From an uncultured Prevotella sp. (GTDB lineage Bacteria; Bacteroidota; Bacteroidia; Bacteroidales; Bacteroidaceae): 64,000 nt of DNA. The translations under genes and the position numbers were made by a program. How positions within the stretch are numbered: the first letter of the stretch is position 1; each line of letters begins with the position of its first letter. Location of the stretch: assembly GCA_946415245.1 (NCBI GenBank), contig CAMKRS010000004.1, positions 1 through 64,000 of the forward strand. Direction: 5' to 3'. The notes under the pieces were generated by a model, which worked only from the letters and a program-made list of their open reading frames with translations, did no database searches and was not told where the DNA came from. This document shows positions 32,228-42,162 of this stretch, piece by piece.

Positions 32228-32998
32228 TTATTCCCTCTCTTTATCGCCTACAATACGAAGGAACTTGCCATCAAGAGAATAGGCCTTCTTAATGGAATAT
32301 CGGCCATCATCGTCGTAACCATAAGAGGCAGCGATGATTTCCTTCTTTTCCTGATCGAGGCTGACCACACCCTCTGTAGAAGGCAGCTGAAGGGCGGTAC
32401 CAGCATAAGGGTCAATGATATAAGTCCACATGTTCCGACCATCGGGACACCCTTCAACGATGACCTTACTGACATCTCCTGGAGCAAACAAAGCCTTATC
32501 GGCAGCCGCAATCTGCGTGAGAGGCACTTTGACACCATCAGCATCACGGCCCTTCATCCGCTCCCATTGCAATTCCGCCATCGGGTTAGTCACACAAACT
32601 TTGATGACGGTACCAGAACGCTCGTTGGCGAGCCACACAGAACGGACATCGTCCATCTCGCCCTCACCGCTGGCGGGCTTATCGACATTGATATAGATGG
32701 CATATTGGAAATAAGCATCAGGTTGGCGAACAGCTGTCTTCGGCATCTGTTCTATATCGAGCAGATCAACTTCAGCACTATCCTTGCTCCCCGTGAAGGC
32801 GTGGGTAGAAGTACCATCAGGACCGTCAAGGATAGCCTCCTTGTTCAGTCCATCAATAGGTTCTTCATCCGGATAATTCTTTGGGTCATATTCCATACCT
32901 GGACCATCGAGGATTTGTCCCCTAATCAGCTTATAGCCCGCGAAAATGGCAGCTATAAGCAAAACTACTACCACTAATAAAACTACCATCTTTTTCAT
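32228..32998 (-). CDS. Membrane-anchored protein of unknown function
   Basis: 256 residues. One N-terminal hydrophobic helix (MKKMVVLLVVVVLLIAAIFA) anchors a periplasmic domain with an acidic start (GPGMEYDPKNYPDEEPIDGL). No recognised family or catalytic motif. The start overlaps the stop of the upstream TPR-like membrane protein by four bases, so the two are probably made together and may interact. Downstream is the palindromic array rather than another gene. Confidence 0.75.
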   Translation of the reverse strand: MKKMVVLLVVVVLLIAAIFAGYKLIRGQILDGPGMEYDPKNYPDEEPIDGLNKEAILDGPDGTSTHAFTGSKDSAEVDLLDIEQMPKTAVRQPDAYFQYAIYINVDKPASGEGEMDDVRSVWLANERSGTVIKVCVTNPMAELQWERMKGRDADGVKVPLTQIAAADKALFAPGDVSKVIVEGCPDGRNMWTYIIDPYAGTALQLPSTEGVVSLDQEKKEIIAASYGYDDDGRYSIKKAYSLDGKFLRIVGDKERE

Positions 32999-34074
32999 TT
33001 GCGTTTCGCCTTTCTAATAAGTACAATGGCACAAATCAGGGCGATGAGAAGCACGGCAATCACAACAGAGGCGATGATGAGAATCAAGTTTGCTCTGGAC
33101 TGAGTGGCCTGACTGTTTTTCTCGACCACATTGACGAAAGGATTGACCTGATAGGCACGCAAACGGGGGCAGAAGACCAGATTACACTCTTTGGCGAACT
33201 CTGCATAACGATGGGCTCGCTTAATATCACCATCATCAGCCAGACGCTCAGACAAAAAGAGGAGCGAAGCCTGATTCATGACTGCACAACGGATATCGTC
33301 GAGGGCCGACTTTCCCAGCCAATAGCAAACCATATCGTGATTGTTGAGATTGGCATAGACCATTGAGCGGTAGAAAGTAGCATAGGCACCTTCGTGCGTG
33401 TTGTCTGTAGCTTTCTTGATCCATTGATCGCTGAGTTCCAAAGCATCTTGAAACTGTTGTCGGGCATTCAGGATATCCATTTTCATATGATACCACTCAT
33501 CGCTGCCCTCTTCGATGACCATCAACACAGAATCGCGATAGTGATTCTGCAAGTCGAAATATTTTTGGCGGACATCTTTGAGCTGGGTATATAACCCGAT
33601 TTCTCCACAGACGTGCATCCAGGCATTATAATAATCGACGAGGCCCTGATTATCAAGAACAGACTTGTTAACCATACGAAGTTGTTCCAGTGACTCCAAA
33701 TGCCTATCAGTTCGAGAACATTGATAAGCCAGCAAGCTGCGGTAACGCCCTATGAGATCAGGACGATGAAGAGAATCGGCAAGACTGATGCAGAGTTCGG
33801 CATAATGCAGAGCCGAGTCATTTTTATAGGGTTCGTAAAGCCAGAACAGTTTCTCGGCCATCGGGAAGCGGCCTTCTACGCTTTTCTCCATCTGGAGACT
33901 ATCCTGATAACTGGCTATCTTTTGCTTTCGCTCAGCTACGTACTGAGGCGACTGAAGGATGGCGTCGTCAATCTGCTGATAGAGTGCGTCGAGGTCAAAA
34001 GACTCTTTTTCCTGGGCAGAAATTGTATGGGTAAGTCCCAAGGCAACAAAAAATAAGAGTATGCGTATCATCAT
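32995..34074 (-). CDS. TPR-like membrane protein resembling the N-terminal part of DUF6377 regulators
   Basis: 359 residues from the ATG at 34074 (MMIRILLFFVALG...SAQ, signal peptide). LDALYQQIDDAILQSPQYV and LYEPYKNDSALHYAELC match the start of Bacteroidales DUF6377 proteins, and the middle is TPR-like. A membrane helix near residues 328-352 ends in RKAKRK, and the protein stops there. Family members usually continue into a cytoplasmic domain, so this one is short or truncated. It precedes the 32228 gene with an overlap. Confidence 0.7.
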   Translation of the reverse strand: MMIRILLFFVALGLTHTISAQEKESFDLDALYQQIDDAILQSPQYVAERKQKIASYQDSLQMEKSVEGRFPMAEKLFWLYEPYKNDSALHYAELCISLADSLHRPDLIGRYRSLLAYQCSRTDRHLESLEQLRMVNKSVLDNQGLVDYYNAWMHVCGEIGLYTQLKDVRQKYFDLQNHYRDSVLMVIEEGSDEWYHMKMDILNARQQFQDALELSDQWIKKATDNTHEGAYATFYRSMVYANLNNHDMVCYWLGKSALDDIRCAVMNQASLLFLSERLADDGDIKRAHRYAEFAKECNLVFCPRLRAYQVNPFVNVVEKNSQATQSRANLILIIASVVIAVLLIALICAIVLIRKAKRK

Positions 34075-34110
34075 GCAATCCCTTTCATCGTTAAGTTGAT
34101 AATCTGACGG

Positions 34111-34118
34111 CAAAGATA
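34111..34118 (-). promoter_or_regulatory. -7 element for the 34074 operon
   Basis: TATCTTTG on the minus strand ends 36 bases before the ATG at 34074. Confidence 0.6.
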
Positions 34119-34215
34119 AGCATTTTTCTTGATTCTTCCAAAGAAAAATGCAAGGAATTACAACTATTCTTACTTTTCCAGGGTCAAAAAGACGATACCA
34201 TAAACGAAAAAGAAG

Positions 34216-34554
34216 ATGCAAAGATTGTTTTTAGGAGCAGCGATGACCATGATTATGCTGCTTTGAGGTAGTCATCAAACCCCGTGTGAACAAGCAGCAA
34301 CCGCTGAATGAAATGGCCCAGGTTGGCGCCCGTATGTTCAGTGTGGAGGAGGCCACCCGCTATGCTGGTGGAATGGCCGACTCACACTGATGGGTGGCGA
34401 CCGCTACACACCTATCCCAGAGGGCGTTACCTTCGAAGATATCATGATGCGACCAGACAAGTCGATTCCTGAGGTCGACGGCCTCGATCCCTATTCAGAA
34501 CAGAAGGGTATGAACATCGGTTATGCTTTCTCCGTGAAGAATTCACCTCGCTAA
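34216..34554 (+). pseudogene. Decayed TonB-dependent receptor gene
   Basis: Three remnants in order. ATG at 34216 starts a signal-peptide-like MQRLFLGAAMTMIMLL and stops at 34264. A second frame (34265-34390) reads KPRVNKQQPLNEMAQVGARM and FSVEEATRYAGGMAD, the plug-region signature of Bacteroidota TonB receptors, then stops. A third frame (34387-34554) reads GGDRYTPIPEGVTFEDI and ends NIGYAFSVKNSPR, like a receptor C-terminus. Most of the roughly 2-kb gene has been deleted. This is the only content of the 476-base stretch between 34075 and 34550 apart from a promoter. Confidence 0.8.
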
Positions 34555-35864
34555 CGTTCCCCAACATCGCTTACCGAGTGGAGTTTTAATCTATACCAGA
34601 TAGTTTGAAGGATGCCTCGCATAGCAAGATAGACAATCTGCGCTAACCATAAGCCGTGATTGCCTAAAGTCTTCTCTGACAACAGATAGACAGCGAAGAA
34701 AACAAGAGCCGAAATAAACGACGAAACAAGCATGCCACGAGTGGCTGTGATGCCGATGAAGATGCCGTCCCATATAAAAGCGACACAACCTGCTGCAGGT
34801 ATCAGCCAAGCCCACAAGATGTATTTTCGTGAGGTTTCGATTACCTGAGCCTCATCTGTCAGCAAGGCGACAATCCACGAGCCTCCTACCATATATAATA
34901 AGGTATAGGCTGAGGTCACGATGAGCATCCACATCCAAAGTCTGCGCAACGTTTCGTGGAAGGCGGTGATATTATGGGCTCCATAGGCCTTGCCTCCTAA
35001 TGCCTCACCAGCGTAGGCAAAGCCGTCCATGAAATAGGAGAAGAAGAGATAGAGTTGTATCAACACCGTATTCACAGATAAGATAATGGCTCCTTGGCGG
35101 GCACCTGCTGCAGTAAAGAAGAGGTTGACAGCCACCAGACAGAGGGTGCGGAGGAAAATGTCGCGATTAATAGCGAAGAAGGCTCCCATTTTCCGGAACA
35201 ACCGGTCTTTACGGAAATACCGGAATAACCGACTGTAATTACTCGCCAGCAGACCCACAGCCATCAGCAATCCTGCATATTGCGCAATAACTGTTCCGAA
35301 GGCCACACCCTCGATCTTCATCCCAAAACCATAAACGAGGGTCAGCGAAGCAAGGATATTCACTATATTCTGCATGATGCTGATGAACATCGGAAAGCGG
35401 GTGTTCTGCATGCCGATATACCAACCCATCAGACTGAACAAGGCGAGGGAAGCGGGTGCGCCCCAAATGACGATATTAAAATAGGTGGAGGCGAAGGGAA
35501 CGACATCCGATGTTGGTCCTATCAGCCAGAACATCAGCCACTTAAGCGGAACTTGGAATAAAATCAGTAGCAAGGCAATACCCAAGGCTATCGACACCGA
35601 ACGTACCAATAATCTTGTGACTTCTGTGAAATCCCTGCGTCCTAAGGCTTGAGCCGTCAATCCGCTACTGCCCATACGGAGGAAACCGAAAAGCCAGTAG
35701 ACGAGATTGAAAATCATCGAACCCACCGCCACAGCCCCAATATAGACGGGACTACCCATATGACCCACGATGGCAACATCGATCATCCCCAGTAGCGGTA
35801 CGGTGATGTTCGACACGATCGAAGGCAGAGCTATCTGCAATATCTGGCGGTCTCTTTGGTTCAT
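34551..35864 (-). CDS. MATE family efflux transporter
   Basis: 437 residues from the ATG at 35864 (MNQRDRQILQIALPSIVSNI). Twelve hydrophobic helices in two homologous halves; family segments are LGMIDVAIVGHMGSP and GSSGLTAQALGRRD. It exports drugs or metabolites in exchange for Na+ or H+; the DinF-like subfamily is likely from the sequence. A longer reading through the promoter is rejected. It is divergent from the symporter gene, with back-to-back promoters in 65 bases. Confidence 0.93.
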   Translation of the reverse strand: MNQRDRQILQIALPSIVSNITVPLLGMIDVAIVGHMGSPVYIGAVAVGSMIFNLVYWLFGFLRMGSSGLTAQALGRRDFTEVTRLLVRSVSIALGIALLLILFQVPLKWLMFWLIGPTSDVVPFASTYFNIVIWGAPASLALFSLMGWYIGMQNTRFPMFISIMQNIVNILASLTLVYGFGMKIEGVAFGTVIAQYAGLLMAVGLLASNYSRLFRYFRKDRLFRKMGAFFAINRDIFLRTLCLVAVNLFFTAAGARQGAIILSVNTVLIQLYLFFSYFMDGFAYAGEALGGKAYGAHNITAFHETLRRLWMWMLIVTSAYTLLYMVGGSWIVALLTDEAQVIETSRKYILWAWLIPAAGCVAFIWDGIFIGITATRGMLVSSFISALVFFAVYLLSEKTLGNHGLWLAQIVYLAMRGILQTIWYRLKLHSVSDVGER

Positions 35865-35872
35865 ATCGGTTG

Positions 35873-35880
35873 CAAAGTTA
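35873..35880 (-). promoter_or_regulatory. -7 element of the MATE gene
   Basis: TAACTTTG on the minus strand ends eight bases before the ATG at 35864. Confidence 0.65.
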
Positions 35881-35912
35881 CGCATTTTTTTGGCGCGTGC
35901 CAAAATTTTGCT

Positions 35913-35920
35913 TAACTTTG
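35913..35920 (+). promoter_or_regulatory. -7 element of the symporter gene
   Basis: TAACTTTG ends nine bases before the ATG at 35930. Confidence 0.65.
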
Positions 35921-35929
35921 CAGCCTGTT

Positions 35930-37348
35930 ATGACGATACTCCTCATAGTGATAGGCTATTTTGCGGTACTTTTCGGTATCAGTCACCTGACAAGTCGTAA
36001 GGCCAATAATAACATGTTCTATCGTGCCAACCGCAAGGCACCTTGGTATATGGTGGCCTTTGGCATGATTGGTGCCTCCATCTCTGGCGTTACCTTCGTA
36101 TCGGTACCTGGTATGGTGCTGACGTCGCAGATGACCTATCTGCAGATGTGTCTCGGCTTTATCGTAGGCTATCTCGTCATCGCTTTTGTGCTGCTACCAC
36201 TCTATTACCGGCTCCAATTGACAAGTATCTACACCTATTTAGGACAACGCTTAGGCAACCGTTCTTATCAGACAGGCGCCTGGTTCTTCCTACTTTCGAA
36301 GATGGTGGGTGCTTCCGTCAGGTTCTATGTAGTGTGTATCATCTTGCAGCAGTTCGTGTTCGAGCCGGCTGGTATTCCTTTCATTGTGAATGTAGTAGGC
36401 ATGGTGTTGCTCATCTGGCTCTACACCCGCAGAGGCGGCATCGGCACGCTGGTGTTTACGGATACCTTTCAGACCACTTGTCTGTTTACAGCCCTGGTAC
36501 TCATCATCCTGGAAGCCATCGGACAATTGCATCTTTCTGTAGGCGAGGCAGTTAATACGATTGCCAATAGCGAGATGAGCCGTATCTTTGTGTTCGATGA
36601 CTGGGTGTCGCCTCACAACTTCTGGAAACAGTTTCTGAGTGGGGCCTTTATCGCCATCGTGATGACGGGACTTGATCAGGACATGATGCAGAAGAACCTG
36701 ACCTGCAAGACTTTACGTGATGCGCAGAAAGATATGTGTACCTACGGCGTTGCTTTCGTACCAGCCAACCTGCTTTTCCTCGCTCTTGGTATCCTGTTGA
36801 CAATGAACCTAGGTACAGAACTGAAGGGCGACGAATTACTCCCCACCTTTGTTCAAGGCACCTCTACTATTCACTATTCACTATTCACTATTCACTTATT
36901 CGTCCTTGGCATTGTAGCCGCTTCGTTCTCGAGTGCCGACTCCGCCTTGACATCGCTTACCACCAGTTACTGCGTCGATATTCGTCGTCAGCCTGATAAT
37001 GAGTTACTGAGAAAGCGCATGCATGTGGTGATGTGTGGCATCTTTGTGTTGTTCATCCTTCTGTTCAGAGCCGTTAACTCTACCTCGCTTATCGATGCCG
37101 TTTACATCCTCGCCTCCTATACATACGGCCCACTGCTTGGACTGTTTACCTTCGGACTATTTACCAAAAAGTGGCCCAACGACCGTCTTGTACCCTATAT
37201 CTGCATCGCCTCGCCTCTGATTTGTTATGCTCTCGATATAGCCACACAACATATCTGGAACTATCGTTTTGGCTATGAACTGCTGATGCTCAATGGTCTC
37301 CTTACTTTCGTCGGATTGTGGTTGACTGCAGAAAAAAAGCAAAAATGA
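35930..37348 (+). CDS. Sodium:solute symporter (SSS) family transporter
   Basis: 472 residues from the ATG at 35930 (MTILLIVIGYFAVLFGIS). Typical SSS features are NNMFYRANRKAPWYMVAFGM, GASISGVTFVSVPG and the later SFSSADSALTSLTTSY block that contributes to the Na+ site. The substrate (sugar, amino acid or organic acid) cannot be assigned. Residues about 313-323 (STIHYSLFTIH) are encoded by four perfect ATTCACT heptamers at the edge of a membrane helix, just before the Na+-site helix. Confidence 0.9.
   Translation: MTILLIVIGYFAVLFGISHLTSRKANNNMFYRANRKAPWYMVAFGMIGASISGVTFVSVPGMVLTSQMTYLQMCLGFIVGYLVIAFVLLPLYYRLQLTSIYTYLGQRLGNRSYQTGAWFFLLSKMVGASVRFYVVCIILQQFVFEPAGIPFIVNVVGMVLLIWLYTRRGGIGTLVFTDTFQTTCLFTALVLIILEAIGQLHLSVGEAVNTIANSEMSRIFVFDDWVSPHNFWKQFLSGAFIAIVMTGLDQDMMQKNLTCKTLRDAQKDMCTYGVAFVPANLLFLALGILLTMNLGTELKGDELLPTFVQGTSTIHYSLFTIHLFVLGIVAASFSSADSALTSLTTSYCVDIRRQPDNELLRKRMHVVMCGIFVLFILLFRAVNSTSLIDAVYILASYTYGPLLGLFTFGLFTKKWPNDRLVPYICIASPLICYALDIATQHIWNYRFGYELLMLNGLLTFVGLWLTAEKKQK
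36869..36896 (+). repeat. Heptamer array ATTCACT (4 perfect copies) inside symporter gene
   Basis: Four identical ATTCACT units in frame, read as Ile-His-Tyr-Ser-Leu-Phe-Thr. The reverse strand of this unit has stops in all frames, so only this orientation can sit inside a gene. Confidence 0.95.
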
Positions 37349-37393
37349 AAGACTTTTTTCACTTTTAACCTTTTGTTTCTCACTTTTTTATTG

Positions 37394-37401
37394 TACCTTT
37401 G
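37394..37401 (+). promoter_or_regulatory. -7 element of the xylanase gene
   Basis: TACCTTTG ends 30 bases before the ATG at 37432. Confidence 0.65.
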
Positions 37402-37431
37402 CAGCGCAAATCATAACTTATAGAATCAACA

Positions 37432-40014
37432 ATGAACAATTATCTGAAAAAAAGCATTTTGGTATACGCTGCCGGCCTCTTCACAATGACCGCCAGTGCA
37501 CAGTTATCAACCAATCCTGACAAGTTTCTGGGTAACATCACAACTGGTGGCCAAGTTGACTCTGGAAAAGAAAAATTCTATCAACTATGGAACCAAATTA
37601 CGTGTGAGAATGAAACTAAATGGGATGCCACTGAACCCTCACAAGGCAACTTCACTTTTAGTGGTGGTGACAGGTCGGCGAACTATGCTAAGCAGCATGG
37701 TTTCCCATTTAAGTATCATACCCTCGTTTGGGGTGCCCAATATCCAAGTTGGATGAACAACCTTTCTACAGATGAACAGAATAAGGCCCTTGAGGAATAT
37801 TTTGATGGAGTGAAGGCACATTATCCTAATTTGGAAATCATCGATGTGGTAAATGAGGCTATTACTGGTCACCAACCTGCACCCTACAGAGGCGCATTAG
37901 GTGGTGAAGGTCGGACGGGTTATGATTGGATTATCAAAGCTTTTGAGATGGCACATGAACGTTGGCCAAATGCCATTCTCGTGTATAACGACTATAATTC
38001 TTTCACTTGGCAGAGATCACAATTCATAGATCTTGTCAGAACACTCCGTGACGCAGGCGCTCCTATTGATGCCTATGGTCATCAGTCACATGATATAACA
38101 GATATCAGCAAGAATGACTTTATTAAGTACATGAAAGAAGTGCATGATGCTTTGCAAATGCCTATGTATAGTACGGAGTTCGACATCGGCACGAGTGATG
38201 ATCAAAAACAATTAACGCAATATAAAAATATTATCCCTGCCCTTTGGGAAGCCGATTATTGCGCAGGCATCACACTTTGGGGTTATATCTACGGACGTAC
38301 TTGGACTACTGATGGTAACTCGGGCATCATCAAGAATGGCAATGATCGTCCTGCTATGACTTGGTTGCGTGAATATATGAAGAGCGATGCTGCCAAGAAT
38401 GCCAAGAGTCCGTTCCCTGGCTTCAAGAAAGAGGCCTCCATCTATGTAAAGCCTCTATCCATAAGAGTTGCCAAAGGTGATGTACTTCCCATTAAGGTAC
38501 ATGCCTCGATGGCAACGAAGACCATTGAGAAAGTTGAGCTTTACGTTGGAGATGATTTGATTGCCACGATGACAGAAGAACCATATGTTACGGAGTGTAC
38601 AGCAAATACAATAGGTTGGAACACTTTGAAGGCTGTTGTAACAACAACCGACGGTTCTACTTATGAACGTCTGTCACGTTTCAATGTACCCAACTCAACA
38701 ACGAAACGTGAGCCTTTTAATGAAACTCCAGCAGAGCTGCCGGGCACTATTGTTGTAAGCGAATACGACAAAGGCCCAGCAAATGTTTCATATAATAATG
38801 CTTCACGAACTGCCACCACTACTACCAAAGATGGTGGATGGATGGAGTATACCGTCGATGTAAAGGAAGATGGGGTTTATTCATTTGATGCCGAAGTGGC
38901 TTCGGCAAACACGAACGGACGCTTCCATCTTGCTGAGTATTCTCTTGATGGTTTGGTGTTCCTCACAGATTTTATTACGGTTCCCAAGACTGGCAGCACC
39001 ACCGAATTCCAAACTATGCATTATGCCCTCAAGAAGCCTCTGACGGCTGGACAGCATAGGCTCTGCCTGAATATCGACAAAGGCGGGTTCTGTATTAAAA
39101 GCCTTACCTTCCAAAAAGACAGTCAGGATGAGAATATCAGTGTCAGCTTCTCAGAAGATACACCTGTAGCCATTCTCGGAGGCGAGAAAGCTACCATTAC
39201 TGTGAATGCATCATCTACGACGAGCACTATTGCCAACGTAAAGATGTATATCAACAATCTGCTGATTGCCACGCTCACAGAGGCTCCCTATACCATTGAG
39301 TATGAGCCTACAGAGCAAGGACGTTATGAGATCATTGCCATCGCTACTGATGTTGACGGCAAGTCTAGCACGGCATCTTATACCCTGAATGTCAATCCTA
39401 AGCGTGAACCGTTTGCTGGTGGCAAACCCATCAACATTCCTGGCACGCTGCAGGCCGAGTATTACGATAAGGGTGGCGAAGGTGCCGCTTATCATGATGG
39501 TGAAGCAGAGAATAGAGGTGACGCCAATTACCGTACAAACGATGGCGTGGATATCGTAAATGGTAATAACGGCAAGGTCATCGGTTATACAAATACTGGC
39601 GAGTGGGTGGAATACACAATCAATGTAAAGGAAACCGGAACCTACAAATACGTAGCTACTGTTTCTTCAGGCACCACTGGCTCAGGCTTCTCCATCAACA
39701 TAAGGAATGGTAATACCGTCACGAAGCTGGCGGATGTCAAAGTTCCACAGACGGGTAACAACGACTGGGGAACCTACAAGACGGTAGAAGGAACCGTAGA
39801 ACTGGAGGCTGGCGAGCAGATACTTCGCCTTACCATTACTGGTTCCAATTGTAATATTGATAAGATTCAATTCAGTTTAGTAACAGGCATCAATGGCGTG
39901 ACTATCGATGAGCCATCGTCGAATGATGCGCTTTACAACCTCTCTGGCCAGAAGGTGAATGCTAACTATAAGGGCATAATCATCCAGCGTGGCAAGAAGC
40001 AGGTGAACAAATAA
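37432..40014 (+). CDS. GH10 endo-1,4-beta-xylanase with Ig-like and CBM6-like modules
   Basis: 860 residues. Signal peptide to about residue 24; GH10 domain to about 345 with acid/base Glu142 (VVNEAITG) and nucleophile Glu249 (YSTEFDIG); Ig-like module about 350-425; CBM6-like module about 430-565; second Ig-like module about 567-655; second CBM6-like module about 660-820. The end [20 protein letters not shown] is the tail seen on many secreted Prevotella proteins. It would cut xylan at the cell surface or outside. No other polysaccharide-utilization genes adjoin it. Confidence 0.93.
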   Translation: MNNYLKKSILVYAAGLFTMTASAQLSTNPDKFLGNITTGGQVDSGKEKFYQLWNQITCENETKWDATEPSQGNFTFSGGDRSANYAKQHGFPFKYHTLVWGAQYPSWMNNLSTDEQNKALEEYFDGVKAHYPNLEIIDVVNEAITGHQPAPYRGALGGEGRTGYDWIIKAFEMAHERWPNAILVYNDYNSFTWQRSQFIDLVRTLRDAGAPIDAYGHQSHDITDISKNDFIKYMKEVHDALQMPMYSTEFDIGTSDDQKQLTQYKNIIPALWEADYCAGITLWGYIYGRTWTTDGNSGIIKNGNDRPAMTWLREYMKSDAAKNAKSPFPGFKKEASIYVKPLSIRVAKGDVLPIKVHASMATKTIEKVELYVGDDLIATMTEEPYVTECTANTIGWNTLKAVVTTTDGSTYERLSRFNVPNSTTKREPFNETPAELPGTIVVSEYDKGPANVSYNNASRTATTTTKDGGWMEYTVDVKEDGVYSFDAEVASANTNGRFHLAEYSLDGLVFLTDFITVPKTGSTTEFQTMHYALKKPLTAGQHRLCLNIDKGGFCIKSLTFQKDSQDENISVSFSEDTPVAILGGEKATITVNASSTTSTIANVKMYINNLLIATLTEAPYTIEYEPTEQGRYEIIAIATDVDGKSSTASYTLNVNPKREPFAGGKPINIPGTLQAEYYDKGGEGAAYHDGEAENRGDANYRTNDGVDIVNGNNGKVIGYTNTGEWVEYTINVKETGTYKYVATVSSGTTGSGFSINIRNGNTVTKLADVKVPQTGNNDWGTYKTVEGTVELEAGEQILRLTITGSNCNIDKIQFSLVTGINGVTIDEPSSNDALYNLSGQKVNANYKGIIIQRGKKQVNK

Positions 40015-40031
40015 AAAACGTAATTTACGGA

Positions 40032-42098
40032 ATGGAAAACAAGACATTTAAGCGTACGACAGTAACGTCGGCACTACCCTACGCCAACGGCGGCGTACAC
40101 ATCGGTCATCTGGCTGGTGTGTATGTGCCCGCTGATATCTATGTGCGCTATCTCAGACTGAAAAAGCGCGAAGTATTGTTTATCGGAGGTTCAGACGAGC
40201 ATGGTGTGCCTATCACGGTTCGTGCTCGCAAGGAGGGTATCACTCCACAGGATGTCGTAGACCGCTATCATAAAATGATTAAGGACTCTTTCGAAGAGTT
40301 TGGTATCTCGTTCGATATTTATAGCCGTACTACTTCAGAAACTCACCATAAGTTTGCTGCCGAGTGGTTTAAGAAACTCTACGACGAGGGCAAACTGACG
40401 GAGGAGACCACTGAACAGCTCTACGACGAGGAGGCTAAACAGTTCCTTGCCGACCGCTATGTAACGGGCGAATGTCCTCATTGCCACAACGAGGGTGCCT
40501 ATGGTGACCAGTGCGAGAAGTGCGGACGCGATCTTTCGCCTACAGAGTTGATTAATCCGAAGTCTACCATCTCTGGTTCTACACCTGTGCTGAAGAAGAC
40601 CAAGAACTGGTATCTTCCTTTGAACGAGTACCAGGATTGGTTGAAGCAGTGGATCCTCGAGGAGCACAAGGAGTGGCGTCCGAACGTTTATGGTCAATGT
40701 AAGAGTTGGCTCGATATGGATCTTCAGCCTCGTGCAATGACTCGCGACTTGGATTGGGGTATCCCCGTGCCTGTAAAGGATGCTGAAGGAAAAGTGCTCT
40801 ATGTATGGTTTGATGCGCCTATCGGCTATGTATCAAACACCAAGGAGCTGTGCGAGAAGGAGCCTGAGAAGTGGGGCAACTGGGAGAAGTGGTGGCAGGA
40901 CGAGGATACCCGTCTGGTGCACTTCATCGGTAAGGACAACATCGTGTTCCACTGTATCATCTTCCCTGTGATGATGAAGGCTCACGGCAAGTATATCATG
41001 CCTGATAACGTACCTGCCAACGAGTTCCTGAACCTTGAGAACGATAAGATCTCTACCTCTCGTAACTGGGCTGTATGGCTCCATGAGTATCTGGTAGATA
41101 TGCCTGGCAAGCAGGATGTATTACGCTATGTATTGACAGCCAATGCACCTGAGACCAAGGACAACAACTTCACTTGGAAGGATTTTCAGGATCGTAACAA
41201 CAACGAGCTCGTAGCCGTATATGGAAACTTCGTGAATCGTGCCCTCCAGCTGACAAAGAAATACTGGAATGGTGTGGTTCCTGCTTGTGGCGACTTACTC
41301 GATGTAGATAAGCAGGCCCTTGAGGAGTTCAAGGATGTGAAGGAGAAGGTGGAGGCATTGCTGGAGCAGTTCAAGTTCCGTGATGCACAGTTCGAGGCCA
41401 TGAACCTCGCCCGTATCGGCAACCGCTATATCACCGAGTGCGAGCCTTGGAAGGTTTGGAAGACAGACCCCAAGCGTTGTGAGACCATCCTAAACATCTG
41501 CTTACAACTCACAGCCAACCTCGCTATCGCATTTGAGCCGTTCCTGCCATTCTCTTCGAAGAAACTCCGTGAAATGCTGAATATCGATTCATTTGAGTGG
41601 GAGCAGTTGGGTAGCACAGATCTCCTGAAAGCTGGTCATCAATTGGGTGAACCCGCCTTACTTTTCGAAAAGATCGAGGACGAGGTGATTCAGAAACAAC
41701 TCGACAAGCTTGAGGCTACCAAGAAAGCCAATGAGGCAGCCAACTATAAGGCCGCTCCTATCAAGGATACCGTCAGTTTCGAAGAGTTTGAGAAACTCGA
41801 TATCCGTGTAGGTCTGGTAAAGGATTGTCAGAAGGTGAAGAAGAGTAAGAAACTCCTGCAGTTCACCATCGATGATGGTTCAGGCACTGATCGCACCATC
41901 TGTTCAGGTATCGCTGCTTTCTACGAGAACCCCGAAGAGCTTATTGGCAAGCGCATCCTATTTGTAGCCAACTTCGCACCTCGCCAGATGATGGGCATCG
42001 AGAGTCTGGGTATGATCCTCTCAGCCGTCGATGCTGACGAGAGCCTCAGCGTGGTCACTACTACCAAGGATGTCAAGCCTGGTAGTCAGGTAGGATAA
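40032..42098 (+). CDS. metG: Methionyl-tRNA synthetase
   Basis: 688 residues. HIGH motif in [13 protein letters not shown], zinc knuckle CPHC...CEKC, KMSKS equivalent KISTSRN, anticodon-binding helices, and a C-terminal tRNA-binding (EMAP-like) domain from about residue 580 ([17 protein letters not shown]). It charges tRNA-Met for initiation and elongation. It starts 17 bases after the xylanase stop, so it may be read from that promoter as well, which would be an unusual pairing. Confidence 0.97.
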   Translation: MENKTFKRTTVTSALPYANGGVHIGHLAGVYVPADIYVRYLRLKKREVLFIGGSDEHGVPITVRARKEGITPQDVVDRYHKMIKDSFEEFGISFDIYSRTTSETHHKFAAEWFKKLYDEGKLTEETTEQLYDEEAKQFLADRYVTGECPHCHNEGAYGDQCEKCGRDLSPTELINPKSTISGSTPVLKKTKNWYLPLNEYQDWLKQWILEEHKEWRPNVYGQCKSWLDMDLQPRAMTRDLDWGIPVPVKDAEGKVLYVWFDAPIGYVSNTKELCEKEPEKWGNWEKWWQDEDTRLVHFIGKDNIVFHCIIFPVMMKAHGKYIMPDNVPANEFLNLENDKISTSRNWAVWLHEYLVDMPGKQDVLRYVLTANAPETKDNNFTWKDFQDRNNNELVAVYGNFVNRALQLTKKYWNGVVPACGDLLDVDKQALEEFKDVKEKVEALLEQFKFRDAQFEAMNLARIGNRYITECEPWKVWKTDPKRCETILNICLQLTANLAIAFEPFLPFSSKKLREMLNIDSFEWEQLGSTDLLKAGHQLGEPALLFEKIEDEVIQKQLDKLEATKKANEAANYKAAPIKDTVSFEEFEKLDIRVGLVKDCQKVKKSKKLLQFTIDDGSGTDRTICSGIAAFYENPEELIGKRILFVANFAPRQMMGIESLGMILSAVDADESLSVVTTTKDVKPGSQVG

Positions 42099-42117
42099 TA
42101 AAAAACAAAAAAATTAG

Positions 42118-42162
42118 GCCTGGGTCTTCAGTCTGACAATAACTGATGACCCAGGTCTTTTT
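42118..42162. terminator. Bidirectional terminator between metG and the nuclease-like gene
   Basis: Arms GCCTGGGTC and GACCCAGGTC enclose a further pairing of TCAGT with ACTGA, followed by TTTTTC on the plus strand and preceded by A-rich sequence giving T residues on the minus strand. The stem overlaps the last codons of the 42128 gene. Confidence 0.85.

Noticed and set aside
32159..32977. A 272-codon plus-strand open frame starting in the palindromic array
   Set aside because: Antisense to the 32228 membrane-anchored protein, which has a proper signal-anchor and operon context.
34075..34550. An IS or transposon in the gene-poor stretch
   Set aside because: No transposase fragments or terminal inverted repeats; the content is a TonB receptor remnant and a promoter.
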